A program made the translations under genes and the position numbers. This document shows, piece by piece, positions 1 through 8,347 of a stretch of DNA of 64,000 nucleotides. Each line of letters begins with the position of its first letter. Within the stretch, counting starts at the first letter, position 1. The stretch spans positions 61,047 to 125,046 of the forward strand of contig JACPOI010000006.1 of assembly GCA_016185015.1 (NCBI GenBank), in the 5' to 3' direction. The DNA is from Burkholderiales bacterium (lineage in GTDB: Bacteria; Pseudomonadota; Gammaproteobacteria; Burkholderiales; Burkholderiaceae_C). Under the pieces are notes generated by a model. That model searched no databases. It was not told the origin of the DNA and worked only from the letters and a program-made list of their open reading frames with translations.

Positions 1-287
1 ACCAGCTGGCGCAGGACCTGTCCCTGGCGCTGGCACAGATCGACAGCGGCATGGAACGCGTGCAGTCGGCCCGTAGCCAGGCCGGCGAACTGCTCAAGCG
101 TGCCGACATCATCGAAGGCACGCAGGAGGAAAAGAGCATCCAGCTCGCCGCCGACCGGTCGCGGGCCGAAGACATGGACATGATCAAGGGCATCTCCGAA
201 TTCCAGAACCAGCAGACCGGCTACGACGCGGCGCTCAAGACCTACGCCCAGATCCAGCGCCTCTCGCTGTTCAATTACCTGGGCTGA
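1..287 (+). CDS. flgL: Flagellar hook-filament junction protein FlgL (HAP3), 3' end only
   Basis: The open frame enters from the left edge (frame of base 3) and ends at a stop at 285-287, so only about the last 95 residues are present. The helical C-terminus, rich in Q, A and E and ending LSLFNYLG, matches the conserved C-terminal coiled-coil D0 segment of FlgL and flagellins, which packs into the filament axis. FlgL joins the hook to the filament outside the cell. It implies a flagellar operon to the left of the window. The ATG at 51 is internal and is not the start. Confidence 0.85.
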   Translation, partial: QLAQDLSLALAQIDSGMERVQSARSQAGELLKRADIIEGTQEEKSIQLAADRSRAEDMDMIKGISEFQNQQTGYDAALKTYAQIQRLSLFNYLG

Positions 288-325
288 TCCGCCCGCACCC
301 TTTTGCCCCTCCTGCACCGCACGGT

Positions 326-1474
326 ATGAGCGCCTCCGTCCTGGACCAGCTCACCCTGGGCTACCGCCTGCTCTGGAACCACCGGCGCGAGATCGCCGCG
401 GTCGAGCTGCACGCCGACCCGCTGCCCGAGACCCACGGCATCGATGCCCGCCACCTGCTGGCCACGCTGGCCGAACTCTGGCCGACGCGGGCACCCCAGT
501 TGCTGCTGCGCGTGGTCCACCCCCTGCTGCTGCTCGACCTGCTGGCGCACGCGCGCGCCGACGGTCCCTGGCTCGTGCTGCCGAGCGAGGTGCACAGCGA
601 TGCCGTGCTGCGCCCGCGCGCCTTGCAGGCCCAGGCACGCGGCCTGCCCCTGGTCTGGCCGGGTCGCCCGCCCGCCGAGACCACCCCCGTGACGACGCGC
701 CCCGGCCTGTACCTCACGGACGAGGCGCAGGCGACCCTGACCCCGGGCCAGATCGTGCTGGGCAGCGGTCACCGCGCGCAAGCCGATGCCGCACTCGACC
801 AGCAGGCCGCCTGGGCCCTTGCCGGCTGGCCCGTCGAGGATGTGCTGCACAGCCTGAGCGCCCAGGCCCGGCAACCCGACCGCACGGCGATCAGCCGCGT
901 GGTGCGCGCGATCGACGACGACGCGGACCTGGACCGCATCGAAACCCTGCTCAGCGCCGACCCGCTGCTGGCCTACCGCTTCCTGCAGCATGTCAACACC
1001 GCCGTGCCGCAGCTGCGCGGTCAGATCGACACCCTGCAGCACGGCCTGCAGGTCTGGGGCCTCAAGCACGTGCAGGCCTGGCTGCTGGGCCAGCTGCCGC
1101 AGGCGGCCAACGAGCCGGACCTGCAACCCGTGCGCCTGGGCATGGTCGCGCGCGCGCGCCTGCTCGAACACCTGCTCGATGCCGGTGACGAAGAGGATTT
1201 GCGCAGCGAGGTCCAGCTCTGCGGCCTGTTCTCGCAACTCGACCGCCTGCTGGGCGAACCCCTGGCGGCGGTGCTGCAACGCCTGCCCCTGTCGCAGCGC
1301 ATCCTGCAGGCCCTGCTGGAACATAGCGGCCCCTACCACCCGGCCCTGCAGCTGGCGCGTGCGCTCGAAGGGGCCGACACCCGCGCCACGCGCCTGCTCT
1401 GCGCGAGCTACGGCTACACGCCCGAAGACGTGAACCGCGCCCTGCTGCGCACCCTGGCCACCTTCTCGACCTAG
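326..1474 (+). CDS. HDOD-domain signalling protein
   Basis: This 382-residue protein has a GC-rich N-terminal half resembling a degenerate EAL/YuxH-type region. The C-terminal half (about 190-382) is an HDOD domain, with the typical segment LDRIETLLSADPLLAYRFLQ near residue 195 and helices continuing to the end. HDOD proteins are non-catalytic relatives of HD phosphohydrolases found in signalling and motility control. It begins 38 bp after flgL on the same strand, so it may be the last gene of the flagellar transcript. The N-terminal assignment is weak and the HDOD part is firmer. No exact EAL catalytic motif is visible. Confidence 0.7.
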   Translation: MSASVLDQLTLGYRLLWNHRREIAAVELHADPLPETHGIDARHLLATLAELWPTRAPQLLLRVVHPLLLLDLLAHARADGPWLVLPSEVHSDAVLRPRALQAQARGLPLVWPGRPPAETTPVTTRPGLYLTDEAQATLTPGQIVLGSGHRAQADAALDQQAAWALAGWPVEDVLHSLSAQARQPDRTAISRVVRAIDDDADLDRIETLLSADPLLAYRFLQHVNTAVPQLRGQIDTLQHGLQVWGLKHVQAWLLGQLPQAANEPDLQPVRLGMVARARLLEHLLDAGDEEDLRSEVQLCGLFSQLDRLLGEPLAAVLQRLPLSQRILQALLEHSGPYHPALQLARALEGADTRATRLLCASYGYTPEDVNRALLRTLATFST

Positions 1475-1503
1475 GGCCGGCGCACCGCGTTAAAGTCGGT
1501 GCG

Positions 1504-2460
1504 ATGCCTGTCCCGCCTCTTCATCCTCCGCTGGACCCCCTGCAACGCCGCGGCCTGTGGCTCGGGCTGCTGGGCGTCTTCATCTTCGCCCTGACCCTGC
1601 CCATGACCCGCCTGGCCACGGGCACGCCCGAAGCACCGCAGCTCCCGGGCCTGTACATCGCCGCGGGCCGCGCCGTGGTGGCGGCCGTGCTGTCGGCCCT
1701 CTTCCTGCTCGCCGTGCGCGCACCGCTGCCGCGCCGCAAGGACTGGGGGCCGCTGGCCCTGGTGGCGCTGGGCGTGGTCTTCGGTTTTCCCATCTGCACC
1801 TCCATCGCCATGCGCCATGTGGAGGCCGTGCACGCCAGCGTGATCGTGGGCGTGCTGCCCCTGGCCACCGCGGCGGTGGGCGCGGCCCTGCAAGGCCAGC
1901 GCCCCTCCATCGGCTTCTGGCTCTGCGCCATCGTCGGCACCGCGCTGGTGGTGAGCTACGCCGTGCTGCGCTCAGGCAGCGCGGGGCTCACGCTGCATCC
2001 GGCCGATGGGCTCTTGTTGCTGGGCATGTTGTGCGCCGCCGTGGGCTACGGTTATGGCGCACGCCTGGCACAGCACCTGCCCGCGGAGCAGGTGATCTGC
2101 TGGGCCCTGCTGCTGTCCCTGCCCCTGACCTTGCCACTCACGCTGTGGAGCTGGCCGCAGGCGCCGGTCTCCAGCGCGGCCTGGGGCGGTTTTGCCTACG
2201 TCGCGGTGTTCTCCATGTGGCTGGGCTTCTTCGCCTGGTACCAGGGCCTGGCCCTGGGCGGCACCGTGCGCGTGAGCCAGCTGCAGCTGCTGCAACCCTT
2301 CATCTCCATGCTCTTCGCCGTACCCCTGCTGGGCGAGACGCTGGACGTCCTCACGCTGGGCTTCGGCCTGGCCGTGATCGCCGTCGTCTTTGCCGGGCGC
2401 AAAATGCCGGTGGGCAAGGCCCCCACCCGTTCCCCTGAAACACAAGGAAGCACACCATGA
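1504..2460 (+). CDS. EamA-family DMT transporter
   Basis: This 318-residue integral membrane protein has about ten hydrophobic segments in two repeats, the usual size and layout of drug/metabolite transporters with two EamA domains. The second repeat ends with the familiar PFISMLFAVPLLGE stretch before the last helices. Such proteins export amino acids, metabolites or drugs across the inner membrane. The stop codon overlaps the start of the aminotransferase by 4 bp (ATGA at 2457-2460). It is therefore the first gene of a tightly coupled four-gene unit and could export a product or substrate of the enzymes behind it. The substrate is unknown. Confidence 0.85.
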   Translation: MPVPPLHPPLDPLQRRGLWLGLLGVFIFALTLPMTRLATGTPEAPQLPGLYIAAGRAVVAAVLSALFLLAVRAPLPRRKDWGPLALVALGVVFGFPICTSIAMRHVEAVHASVIVGVLPLATAAVGAALQGQRPSIGFWLCAIVGTALVVSYAVLRSGSAGLTLHPADGLLLLGMLCAAVGYGYGARLAQHLPAEQVICWALLLSLPLTLPLTLWSWPQAPVSSAAWGGFAYVAVFSMWLGFFAWYQGLALGGTVRVSQLQLLQPFISMLFAVPLLGETLDVLTLGFGLAVIAVVFAGRKMPVGKAPTRSPETQGSTP

Positions 2461-3653
2461 CGCCGCGCACCCCCTCCCCCTCGCCCTGGGTGCTGTCCTC
2501 GCGCGCCGCGCTGATGAACCCCTCGGTGCTGCGTGAGTTGCTCAAGCTCACCGAACAACCCGGCATCATCAGCTTTGCCGGCGGCCTGCCCTCGCCCAAG
2601 ACCTTCCCGGTAGAAGAGTTCGCGCAGGCCTGTGCGCGCGTGCTGCGCGACGATGCCCAGGCCGCCCTGCAGTACGCGGCCAGCGAAGGCTACGGCCCGC
2701 TGCGCGAGATGGTGGCTGCGTCCCTGCCCTGGAAGGTGGACCCGGCCCAGGTGCTCATCACCACCGGTTCGCAGCAGGGCCTGGACCTCGCGGCCAAGGT
2801 GCTGATCGACACCGGCAGCCGCATCCTGGTGGAGACGCCCACCTACCTGGGCGCCCTGCAGGCCTTCGCGCCCATGGAGCCGCTGGTGCACAGCGTGGCC
2901 AGCGACGACGAGGGCGTGGACATCGCCGCGCTGCGCGCCGCCCAGGCTGCCGGCACACCCGCGCGTTTCATGTACGTGCTGCCCAACTTCCAGAACCCCA
3001 CCGGCCGCATGATGAGCGAGGCCCGGCGCGCGGCGCTGAGCACCACCGCCGCCGAGCTGGCCCTGCCCCTGATCGAGGACAACCCCTACGGTGAGCTCTG
3101 GTTCGACCAGCCGCCGCCCGCGCCGCTGACGGCACGTCACCCGGATGGCTGCCTCTACCTCGGCTCCTTCTCCAAGGTGCTGGCGCCCAGCCTGCGCCTG
3201 GGTTACCTGGTCGCGCCCAAAGAAGTGTTCCCCAAGCTGCTGCAGGCCAAGCAGGCCGCCGACCTGCACAGCCCGGGTTTCAACCAGCGCGTGGTGGCCG
3301 AGGTCATCAAGGACGGTTTCCTGGACCGCCATGTGCCGCGCATCCGCGCGCTCTACAAATCGCAACGCGACGTGATGCTGGCCGCGCTGGAACACCACAT
3401 GCCCAAGGAGGTGAGCTGGAACCGGCCCGTGGGCGGCATGTTCCTCTGGGCCCGCCTGCCCGAGGGCCTGGACGCTGCGGCACTGCTGCCCAAGGCGGTG
3501 GCACGCGGCGTGGCCTATGTGCCGGGTGCGGCCTTCTACGCCGGGGCCGCCGATGTGCGCACCCTGCGCCTGTCCTTCGTCACGGCCAGCGCGGAAGAGA
3601 TCGAACGCGGTGTCTCCGCTCTGGCCGCCGTGATCCGGGAGCAGATGCCATGA
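2457..3653 (+). CDS. PLP-dependent aminotransferase, class I/II fold (LysN/MocR-like)
   Basis: The 398-residue protein has the fold-type I layout. There is a GSQQGLDL segment near 105, an NPTG motif (FQNPTG) near 180, and the pyridoxal-phosphate lysine in GSFSKVLAPSLRLGY near 240. It resembles 2-aminoadipate/valine-pyruvate type transaminases related to the MocR aminotransferase domain, without any DNA-binding part. The start has a good ribosome-binding site (AAGGAAG) and overlaps the EamA stop. The stop overlaps the PhzF gene start (ATGA at 3650). It probably interconverts an amino acid and a 2-oxo acid, but the amino acid cannot be read from sequence. Confidence 0.87.
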   Translation: MTPRTPSPSPWVLSSRAALMNPSVLRELLKLTEQPGIISFAGGLPSPKTFPVEEFAQACARVLRDDAQAALQYAASEGYGPLREMVAASLPWKVDPAQVLITTGSQQGLDLAAKVLIDTGSRILVETPTYLGALQAFAPMEPLVHSVASDDEGVDIAALRAAQAAGTPARFMYVLPNFQNPTGRMMSEARRAALSTTAAELALPLIEDNPYGELWFDQPPPAPLTARHPDGCLYLGSFSKVLAPSLRLGYLVAPKEVFPKLLQAKQAADLHSPGFNQRVVAEVIKDGFLDRHVPRIRALYKSQRDVMLAALEHHMPKEVSWNRPVGGMFLWARLPEGLDAAALLPKAVARGVAYVPGAAFYAGAADVRTLRLSFVTASAEEIERGVSALAAVIREQMP

Positions 3654-4576
3654 CCCAGCACCAGCGCCCCTACAAGCAGGTCGACGTCTTCACGACCACG
3701 CCCTACTGGGGCAACCCGCTGGCCGTGGTGCTCGACGGCCAGGGCTTGACGGACGACGAGATGCAGCGCTTCGCGCGCTGGACCAACCTCTCCGAGACCA
3801 CCTTTGTGCTGCCGCCCACGCAGGCCGGCGCCGACTACCGTGTGCGCATCTACACGCCCGGCGGCGAATTGCCCTTCGCCGGCCATCCCACACTGGGCAG
3901 CTGCCATGCCTGGCTGGAAGCCGGCGGTGCGCCCAAGAACCAGGACTTCATCGTGCAGGAATGCGCCGTGGGCCTGGTCAGCATCCGACGCGCCGGCCAG
4001 CACCTGGCCTTCGCCGCACCGCCGCTCACACGCAGCACGCCCGCGCCCGAACTGCTGGCTCAGGTGGCGCAGGCCCTGGGCATCACGACGCAGCACATCA
4101 TTGCGGCACAAGCGCTGGACAACGGCCCGCGCTGGCTGGGCCTGCTGCTGGACAGCGTGGACACCGTGCTCGCGCTGGAGCCCGATCACCAGCGCCTGCG
4201 CGAGCTGGGGCAAAAGGTGGGCGTGGCCGCGCTGACGCAGGACAGCGGCGCCGTGCAGCTGATCGCGCGCAGCAGCCGCGAGACCCGCGCCTTTGCCGAA
4301 CACGCGGCCGACGCACCGCAGCTGGCCGTGCCCGACCTGGAAGTTCGTGCCTTCGCCGCACCCGTGGGCATCACCGAAGATCCGGTCACCGGCAGCCTCA
4401 ACGCCAGCCTGGCCCAGTGGCTCATGGCCGAGGGCCACCTGCCCGCGCGCTACGTGGCCGCCCAGGGCACGTGCCTGGGCCGCGCCGGTCGTGTGCTGCT
4501 GGAACGCGATGCGCAGGGGCAAGTGTGGGTCGGCGGCCAGGTGCAGACCTGCATCACGGGACACGTGCAGTTGTGA
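3650..4576 (+). CDS. PhzF-family isomerase
   Basis: This 308-residue protein has the two-lobed PhzF fold. The N-terminal VDVFTTTPYWGNPLAVV is followed by the proposed catalytic glutamate in NLSETTFV (Glu49), the AGHPTLGSCHAW motif near 82, and GSLNASLAQW near 250. Family members isomerise or epimerise small acids such as the phenazine precursor, but most chromosomal copies have unknown substrates, and there are no phenazine genes here. It overlaps the aminotransferase upstream by 4 bp and the VOC gene downstream by 4 bp. A role in processing an amino-acid-derived compound is inferred from these neighbours. Confidence 0.88.
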   Translation: MTQHQRPYKQVDVFTTTPYWGNPLAVVLDGQGLTDDEMQRFARWTNLSETTFVLPPTQAGADYRVRIYTPGGELPFAGHPTLGSCHAWLEAGGAPKNQDFIVQECAVGLVSIRRAGQHLAFAAPPLTRSTPAPELLAQVAQALGITTQHIIAAQALDNGPRWLGLLLDSVDTVLALEPDHQRLRELGQKVGVAALTQDSGAVQLIARSSRETRAFAEHAADAPQLAVPDLEVRAFAAPVGITEDPVTGSLNASLAQWLMAEGHLPARYVAAQGTCLGRAGRVLLERDAQGQVWVGGQVQTCITGHVQL

Positions 4577-5241
4577 CTGCGGCGCTCGACCACCTCGTCG
4601 TGCTGGCTGCTACGCTGGACGAAGGCGTGGCCTGGTGCGAGAGCACGCTGAGTGTCACACCCGGCCCCGGCGGCCAGCACGCGCTGATGGGCACACACAA
4701 CCGGCTCTTCAGCATCGCGAGTCCCGCCTTTCCGTTGGCCTACTTCGAGATCATCGCCATCGACCCCGCCGCAGCGGCGCCGGCCCGGCAGCGGTGGTAC
4801 GACCTGGACGACGCCGACGTGCAGGCACGCCTGCGCCGCGAGGGCCCGCAGCTCGTGCACTGGGTGGCGCGCGTGGACAATGCGCAGGCTGCCGTGGCCG
4901 CGCTGAAAATGCAGGGCATTGATCGTGGTGAGGTCATCACCGCCTCGCGCCCGACACCGCAAGGCCTGCTGCAGTGGCAGATCACGGTGCGCGAAGACGG
5001 GCAGCGCCTGATCGACGGCACCCTGCCCACGCTGATCCAGTGGGGCTCCGTGCATCCCGCCGCCGCCATGCCGGCCAGCAGCGTGACACTGTTGTCTTTC
5101 GATCTGCAACACCCGCAGGCTGACACCCTGGTCAGCGCCTGCCAGGCCCTCGGCCTGCAGGGCGTGCCCGTGCAAGCCGGCCCGCCGCGCCTGCGAGCCC
5201 AGCTGCAGACCCCAAAAGGGATGATCGAGATTTGCTCCTGA
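4573..5241 (+). CDS. VOC-family (glyoxalase-like domain) protein
   Basis: This protein has 222 residues and starts at a GTG that overlaps the PhzF stop (GTGA at 4573-4576). The frame is open further upstream, but that part lies inside phzF. The start LDHLVVLAATLDEGVAWCES is typical of the glyoxalase-like domain with paired beta-alpha-beta-beta-beta units, as are the second-half segments ELQ-like LSFDLQHPQ and the C-terminal LQTPKGMIEICS. These proteins bind a metal and act on small carbonyl compounds, or serve as binding proteins. It is the last gene of the EamA-aminotransferase-PhzF-VOC unit. Function is otherwise unknown. Confidence 0.8.
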   Translation: MTAALDHLVVLAATLDEGVAWCESTLSVTPGPGGQHALMGTHNRLFSIASPAFPLAYFEIIAIDPAAAAPARQRWYDLDDADVQARLRREGPQLVHWVARVDNAQAAVAALKMQGIDRGEVITASRPTPQGLLQWQITVREDGQRLIDGTLPTLIQWGSVHPAAAMPASSVTLLSFDLQHPQADTLVSACQALGLQGVPVQAGPPRLRAQLQTPKGMIEICS

Positions 5242-5302
5242 ATTCATAGCATTCGTCGCGCCGGCGACAAGCGCCGGGCGTCGGACTTGCGACAATCCCC
5301 TC

Positions 5303-5971
5303 ATGGGAACCCTCTACCTCGTGCGCCACGGCCAGGCCTCCTTCGGGGCGGCCGACTATGACCAGCTCAGCGAGCTCGGCCGCAAACAGAGCGAGCGCCT
5401 GGGCCAGTACTGGCGCGAGCGCGACATCACCTTCGACGCGGTGCTCACCGGCACACTGCGCCGCCACGCGCAGACCTGGGCCGGCATCGCACAGGGCGGC
5501 GCTTATGCCAACGAGGTACAGGCGCTCACCGGCCTGAATGAATACGACAGCGAGGCGGTGATCGCGACCATCCACCCGTATCCCCTGCAGAAGCCGGACA
5601 CGCCCGAGCTCTACCGCCACCACTTCCGCCTGCTGCGCGACGGCCTGCGCCAGTGGATGAACGGTGTGGTCAGCCCCAAGGGCATGCCCAGCTACAACGA
5701 CTTCCTGGCCGGCGTGACCGGCGCGCTGGACCAGGTGCGCAAGAACCATGAGGGGAATGTCCTGATCGTCTCCAGCGGCGGCCCCATCGCCACGGCCGTG
5801 GGCCACGTGCTGGGCACCACACCCGAGACGACCATCGAGCTGAATATGCGCATCCGCAACAGCGCGGTGAGCGAGTTCACCTTCAATCCGAAGCGCCACA
5901 GCCTGCTGAGCTACAACACCCTGCCACACCTGGACCACCCGGACCTGGCGGACTGGATCACCTACGCCTGA
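5303..5971 (+). CDS. Histidine phosphatase superfamily protein lacking the second catalytic histidine
   Basis: This is a 222-residue phosphoglycerate-mutase-like protein. The phosphate-accepting histidine is in LVRHGQ (Arg8-His9-Gly10), and the first-half arginine cluster TGTLRRHAQT follows. The usual C-terminal V-S/T-H-G-G motif reads VSSGGPI here, so the second catalytic histidine appears replaced by serine. That makes full phosphatase or mutase activity uncertain, although this variant occurs in some family members. It stands alone, about 60 bp after the VOC gene, and is followed by the convergent luxR-type gene. Confidence 0.8.
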   Translation: MGTLYLVRHGQASFGAADYDQLSELGRKQSERLGQYWRERDITFDAVLTGTLRRHAQTWAGIAQGGAYANEVQALTGLNEYDSEAVIATIHPYPLQKPDTPELYRHHFRLLRDGLRQWMNGVVSPKGMPSYNDFLAGVTGALDQVRKNHEGNVLIVSSGGPIATAVGHVLGTTPETTIELNMRIRNSAVSEFTFNPKRHSLLSYNTLPHLDHPDLADWITYA

Positions 5972-5977
5972 GGGCGG

Positions 5978-6778
5978 CTACTGGCGGGTGAGCGACGCCG
6001 CCGGCGTGCGCAGCAGCAGGGCAAAGAGTTCGTTGCGGAAATGGATGCCCAGGCGATCGAAGGCGCGGTTGCGGTAGGTCTTGACGCTGGGCAGGCTCAG
6101 GCCCAGGTCGACGGCGATGCCGTCGTAGGTCATGCCGCGCAGCAGGCGCACACAGACTTCCAGTTCGCGCGGCGTGAGCGCCGGTTGCAATGCGCGCAGA
6201 CGCTGCTCCTGCGACATATCGGAAGGCGCCTCCACCACCCCCAGCGCGACATGCTTGCGTGCCAAGGCCAGCAGGGCCGGCGCCAGGGCTTCGAAATCCG
6301 CCACCTGGGCATCGCTGAACGGGGCCTGGTGCTGGTGGCGGTAGAGGTTCAGGGCGAACAGGCCGTCCTCGCGCGCCTGCACCACCGACACCCGCTCAGC
6401 CACGCCGTGCGCCTCGTAGACGCGCGCGCGGTGCTGGGCCGGTACCTCCTGCGCCGTGAGGTGGCACAGCAGGGGATGGTCATCGCCCGGTGTCTCGTTG
6501 ATCAGCGTGCGGTCGCTGCGGTAGGGCCCGGAGAGGTAGGCCAACCAGCAGTCGCGGGTGGTATCGGGCACGCCCAGGCTGTCCGAGAAAAAAAGTTGCG
6601 GCACGCTGTGGCGCCCCGTGCGGTAGACCGAGTAGGAGGCCGCAGGCACCAAAGGCTGCAGGGTTTCGAGCAACATGGAACGAAAACGCGGCTGGCCCAG
6701 CTGATTGATGAGCCCGGCCAGCACCTGGGCGTGACGGCCCGAGCCGTTGGCGCTGGCTGTGCAGGTCCACTTGCGCAT
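5978..6778 (-). CDS. LuxR-family transcriptional regulator
   Basis: This 266-residue protein has an N-terminal sensor part of no clear family. The C-terminal LuxR helix-turn-helix (about 205-260) opens with LTPRELEVCVRLLRGM and carries LSLPSVKTYRNRAFDRLGI as the recognition helix region. There is no receiver domain, so it is not a classic response regulator. GAGGAG lies just ahead of its ATG. It is transcribed away from the DUF3237 gene across an 80 bp gap that contains a perfect 10-bp inverted repeat. It probably regulates itself and the DUF3237/Bug pair. The ligand is unknown. Confidence 0.85.
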   Translation of the reverse strand: MRKWTCTASANGSGRHAQVLAGLINQLGQPRFRSMLLETLQPLVPAASYSVYRTGRHSVPQLFFSDSLGVPDTTRDCWLAYLSGPYRSDRTLINETPGDDHPLLCHLTAQEVPAQHRARVYEAHGVAERVSVVQAREDGLFALNLYRHQHQAPFSDAQVADFEALAPALLALARKHVALGVVEAPSDMSQEQRLRALQPALTPRELEVCVRLLRGMTYDGIAVDLGLSLPSVKTYRNRAFDRLGIHFRNELFALLLRTPAASLTRQ

Positions 6779-6802
6779 GCGTCTCCTCGCTCTGCTAGTT
6801 TT

Positions 6803-6830
6803 GTGCTGTCATCTTAAGGGATGACAGCAC
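6803..6830. promoter_or_regulatory. Inverted repeat, candidate operator between luxR-type gene and DUF3237 gene
   Basis: GTGCTGTCAT and ATGACAGCAC form perfect 10-bp arms around the 8-bp spacer CTTAAGGG. The site is 25 bp ahead of the luxR-type start and 28 bp ahead of the DUF3237 start. The position and symmetry suit a dimeric LuxR-type regulator controlling both divergent genes. That the neighbouring LuxR protein binds it is inference. Confidence 0.55.
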
Positions 6831-6858
6831 CCGGCGGCCTCCCGCCCTAAGCTGCGGC

Positions 6859-7323
6859 ATGTCCTTCACCGCCCCCACCCTGGAATTTTTTGCCGAGCTG
6901 TCGGTGCTCGTCGGCACGCCGCAGGAAGTCGGCCACACCCAGCATGGCCAGCGCCGCCTCATCCCCATCATTGGCGGCGAGGCGCGCGGCGCCGGCTGGA
7001 CGGCCCGGGTGCTGCCCGGCGGCGCCGACTACCAGCTCATCGTGAGCCCGCGCCTGGCCGAGCTCGATGCACGCTACGTGCTCGAAACCGATGCCGGCGA
7101 CCTGATCTATGTGCACAACCGCGCGCTGCGTGCCGCCGCACCCGAGGTGACGGCGCGACTGCTGCGCGGTGAAGCCGTCGACCCGCAGCAGGTCTACTTC
7201 CGCTGCTCACCCAGTTTCGAGACCGCCTCGCCCACGCTGGGCTGGATGGCCGAGCGCATGTTCATCGGCAGCGGCGTGCGCCGGCCCGAGCGTGTGGAGA
7301 TGCAGTTTTTCACCGTGAACTGA
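6859..7323 (+). CDS. DUF3237 domain protein
   Basis: This 154-residue protein is soluble and shows the DUF3237 pattern of a short beta-barrel. It has an LIPIIGGEARG-like segment near 35, VLPGGADYQLIVSP near 52, the central YVLETDAGDLIYVHNRA, and the C-terminal YFRCSPSFETASP. Members often stand beside Bug/TctC proteins and catabolic genes, but no reaction is established. Here it is followed 31 bp later by a Bug protein and faces a LuxR regulator, suggesting a small regulated uptake unit. Confidence 0.82.
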   Translation: MSFTAPTLEFFAELSVLVGTPQEVGHTQHGQRRLIPIIGGEARGAGWTARVLPGGADYQLIVSPRLAELDARYVLETDAGDLIYVHNRALRAAAPEVTARLLRGEAVDPQQVYFRCSPSFETASPTLGWMAERMFIGSGVRRPERVEMQFFTVN

Positions 7324-7354
7324 CCCCCCGAATTCATTACAAGGAGACCTCACC

Positions 7355-8347
7355 ATGACCCGCCCCTTTACCCTGCGCCGTGCCCTGCTGGCCAGCGCAA
7401 CCCTGCTGGCCGGCCTGGCCGCCACCGGCGTGCAAGCCCAGGCCACCTACCCCAACCGCCCCGTGCGCATGATCGTCGGCTTCCCGGCCGGCACCGGCCC
7501 CGACATCGTGGCGCGCCTGCTGGCGCAGAAGCTGTCTGAAGGCTGGGGCAACCAGGGCGTGATCGTGGACAACAAGCCCGGCGCCGGTGGCCTGATCGCC
7601 GCCAGCGAGGCCGCACGCGCCACGCCCGACGGCTACACGCTGATGCTGGGCGAAACCGGCCAGCTCAGCATCGCACCCAGCAGCTACAACAAGCTGCCCT
7701 ACAACCCGGCGCAGGACTTCGCCGCCGTGAGCCAGGTGGTGAGCGCCGATTTCGCGCTGCTGATCAACCCGCAGAAGGTGCCCGCACGCAACGTCAAGGA
7801 ATTCGTGAGCTGGACGCAGCAGCAGAAGGGCCTGTTCATGGCCACCTTCGGCGCGGGCACACCCGGCCACTTCGGCGCCTTCATGTTCGGCGAGGCCATC
7901 AAGGTCAAGCCCGAGGCGGTGCATTACAAGAGCACGGCCGATGCCCTGGGCGGGCTCTTCAGCGGCGACGTGCACGGCGTCTTCGCCAGCGTGGGCCTGG
8001 CTGCGCCCAATGTGAAGGCCGGCAAGCTGCTGGCCCTGGGCACCACGGGCCCGGCGCGCGCCGCGGCCCTGCCCGACGTGCCCACGATCAAGGAACAGGG
8101 TTACCCGACGCTGGAGTTCAGTTCCTGGTTCGGCATCGTGGCGCCGGCACGCACGCCGCCCGAGGTCCTGGCCAAACTCAGCGCCGATGTGCAGAAGGCC
8201 GTGACCGACCCCGCGATGCGCACCAAGCTGGAGGACGCCGGCTTTCGCGTGACCGGCACCACGGCCGAGGCCTTCGCGCGCATCATCGCAGCCGACACCA
8301 TCACCTGGGGCAAGGCCGTGGCCGCCACGGGCTTCAAGGCCGACTGA
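7355..8347 (+). CDS. Bug/TctC-family periplasmic solute-binding protein
   Basis: The 330-residue protein begins with a clear signal peptide cleaved after about residue 29 (AGLAATGVQAQA). It then shows the TctC pattern YPNRPVRMIVGFPAGTGPD, in which the loop binds a carboxylate. A strong ribosome-binding site (AAGGAGAC) precedes the ATG. Bug proteins capture organic acids or amino acids for TctAB-type transporters, but many orphans exist in Burkholderiales, and no tctAB genes are nearby. Its last bases overlap the converging DUF2917 gene by 14 bp. Confidence 0.9.
   Translation: MTRPFTLRRALLASATLLAGLAATGVQAQATYPNRPVRMIVGFPAGTGPDIVARLLAQKLSEGWGNQGVIVDNKPGAGGLIAASEAARATPDGYTLMLGETGQLSIAPSSYNKLPYNPAQDFAAVSQVVSADFALLINPQKVPARNVKEFVSWTQQQKGLFMATFGAGTPGHFGAFMFGEAIKVKPEAVHYKSTADALGGLFSGDVHGVFASVGLAAPNVKAGKLLALGTTGPARAAALPDVPTIKEQGYPTLEFSSWFGIVAPARTPPEVLAKLSADVQKAVTDPAMRTKLEDAGFRVTGTTAEAFARIIAADTITWGKAVAATGFKAD

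Noticed and set aside
3650..4576. Phenazine biosynthesis
   Set aside because: PhzF-like proteins are widespread outside phenazine pathways and no other phz gene is present.
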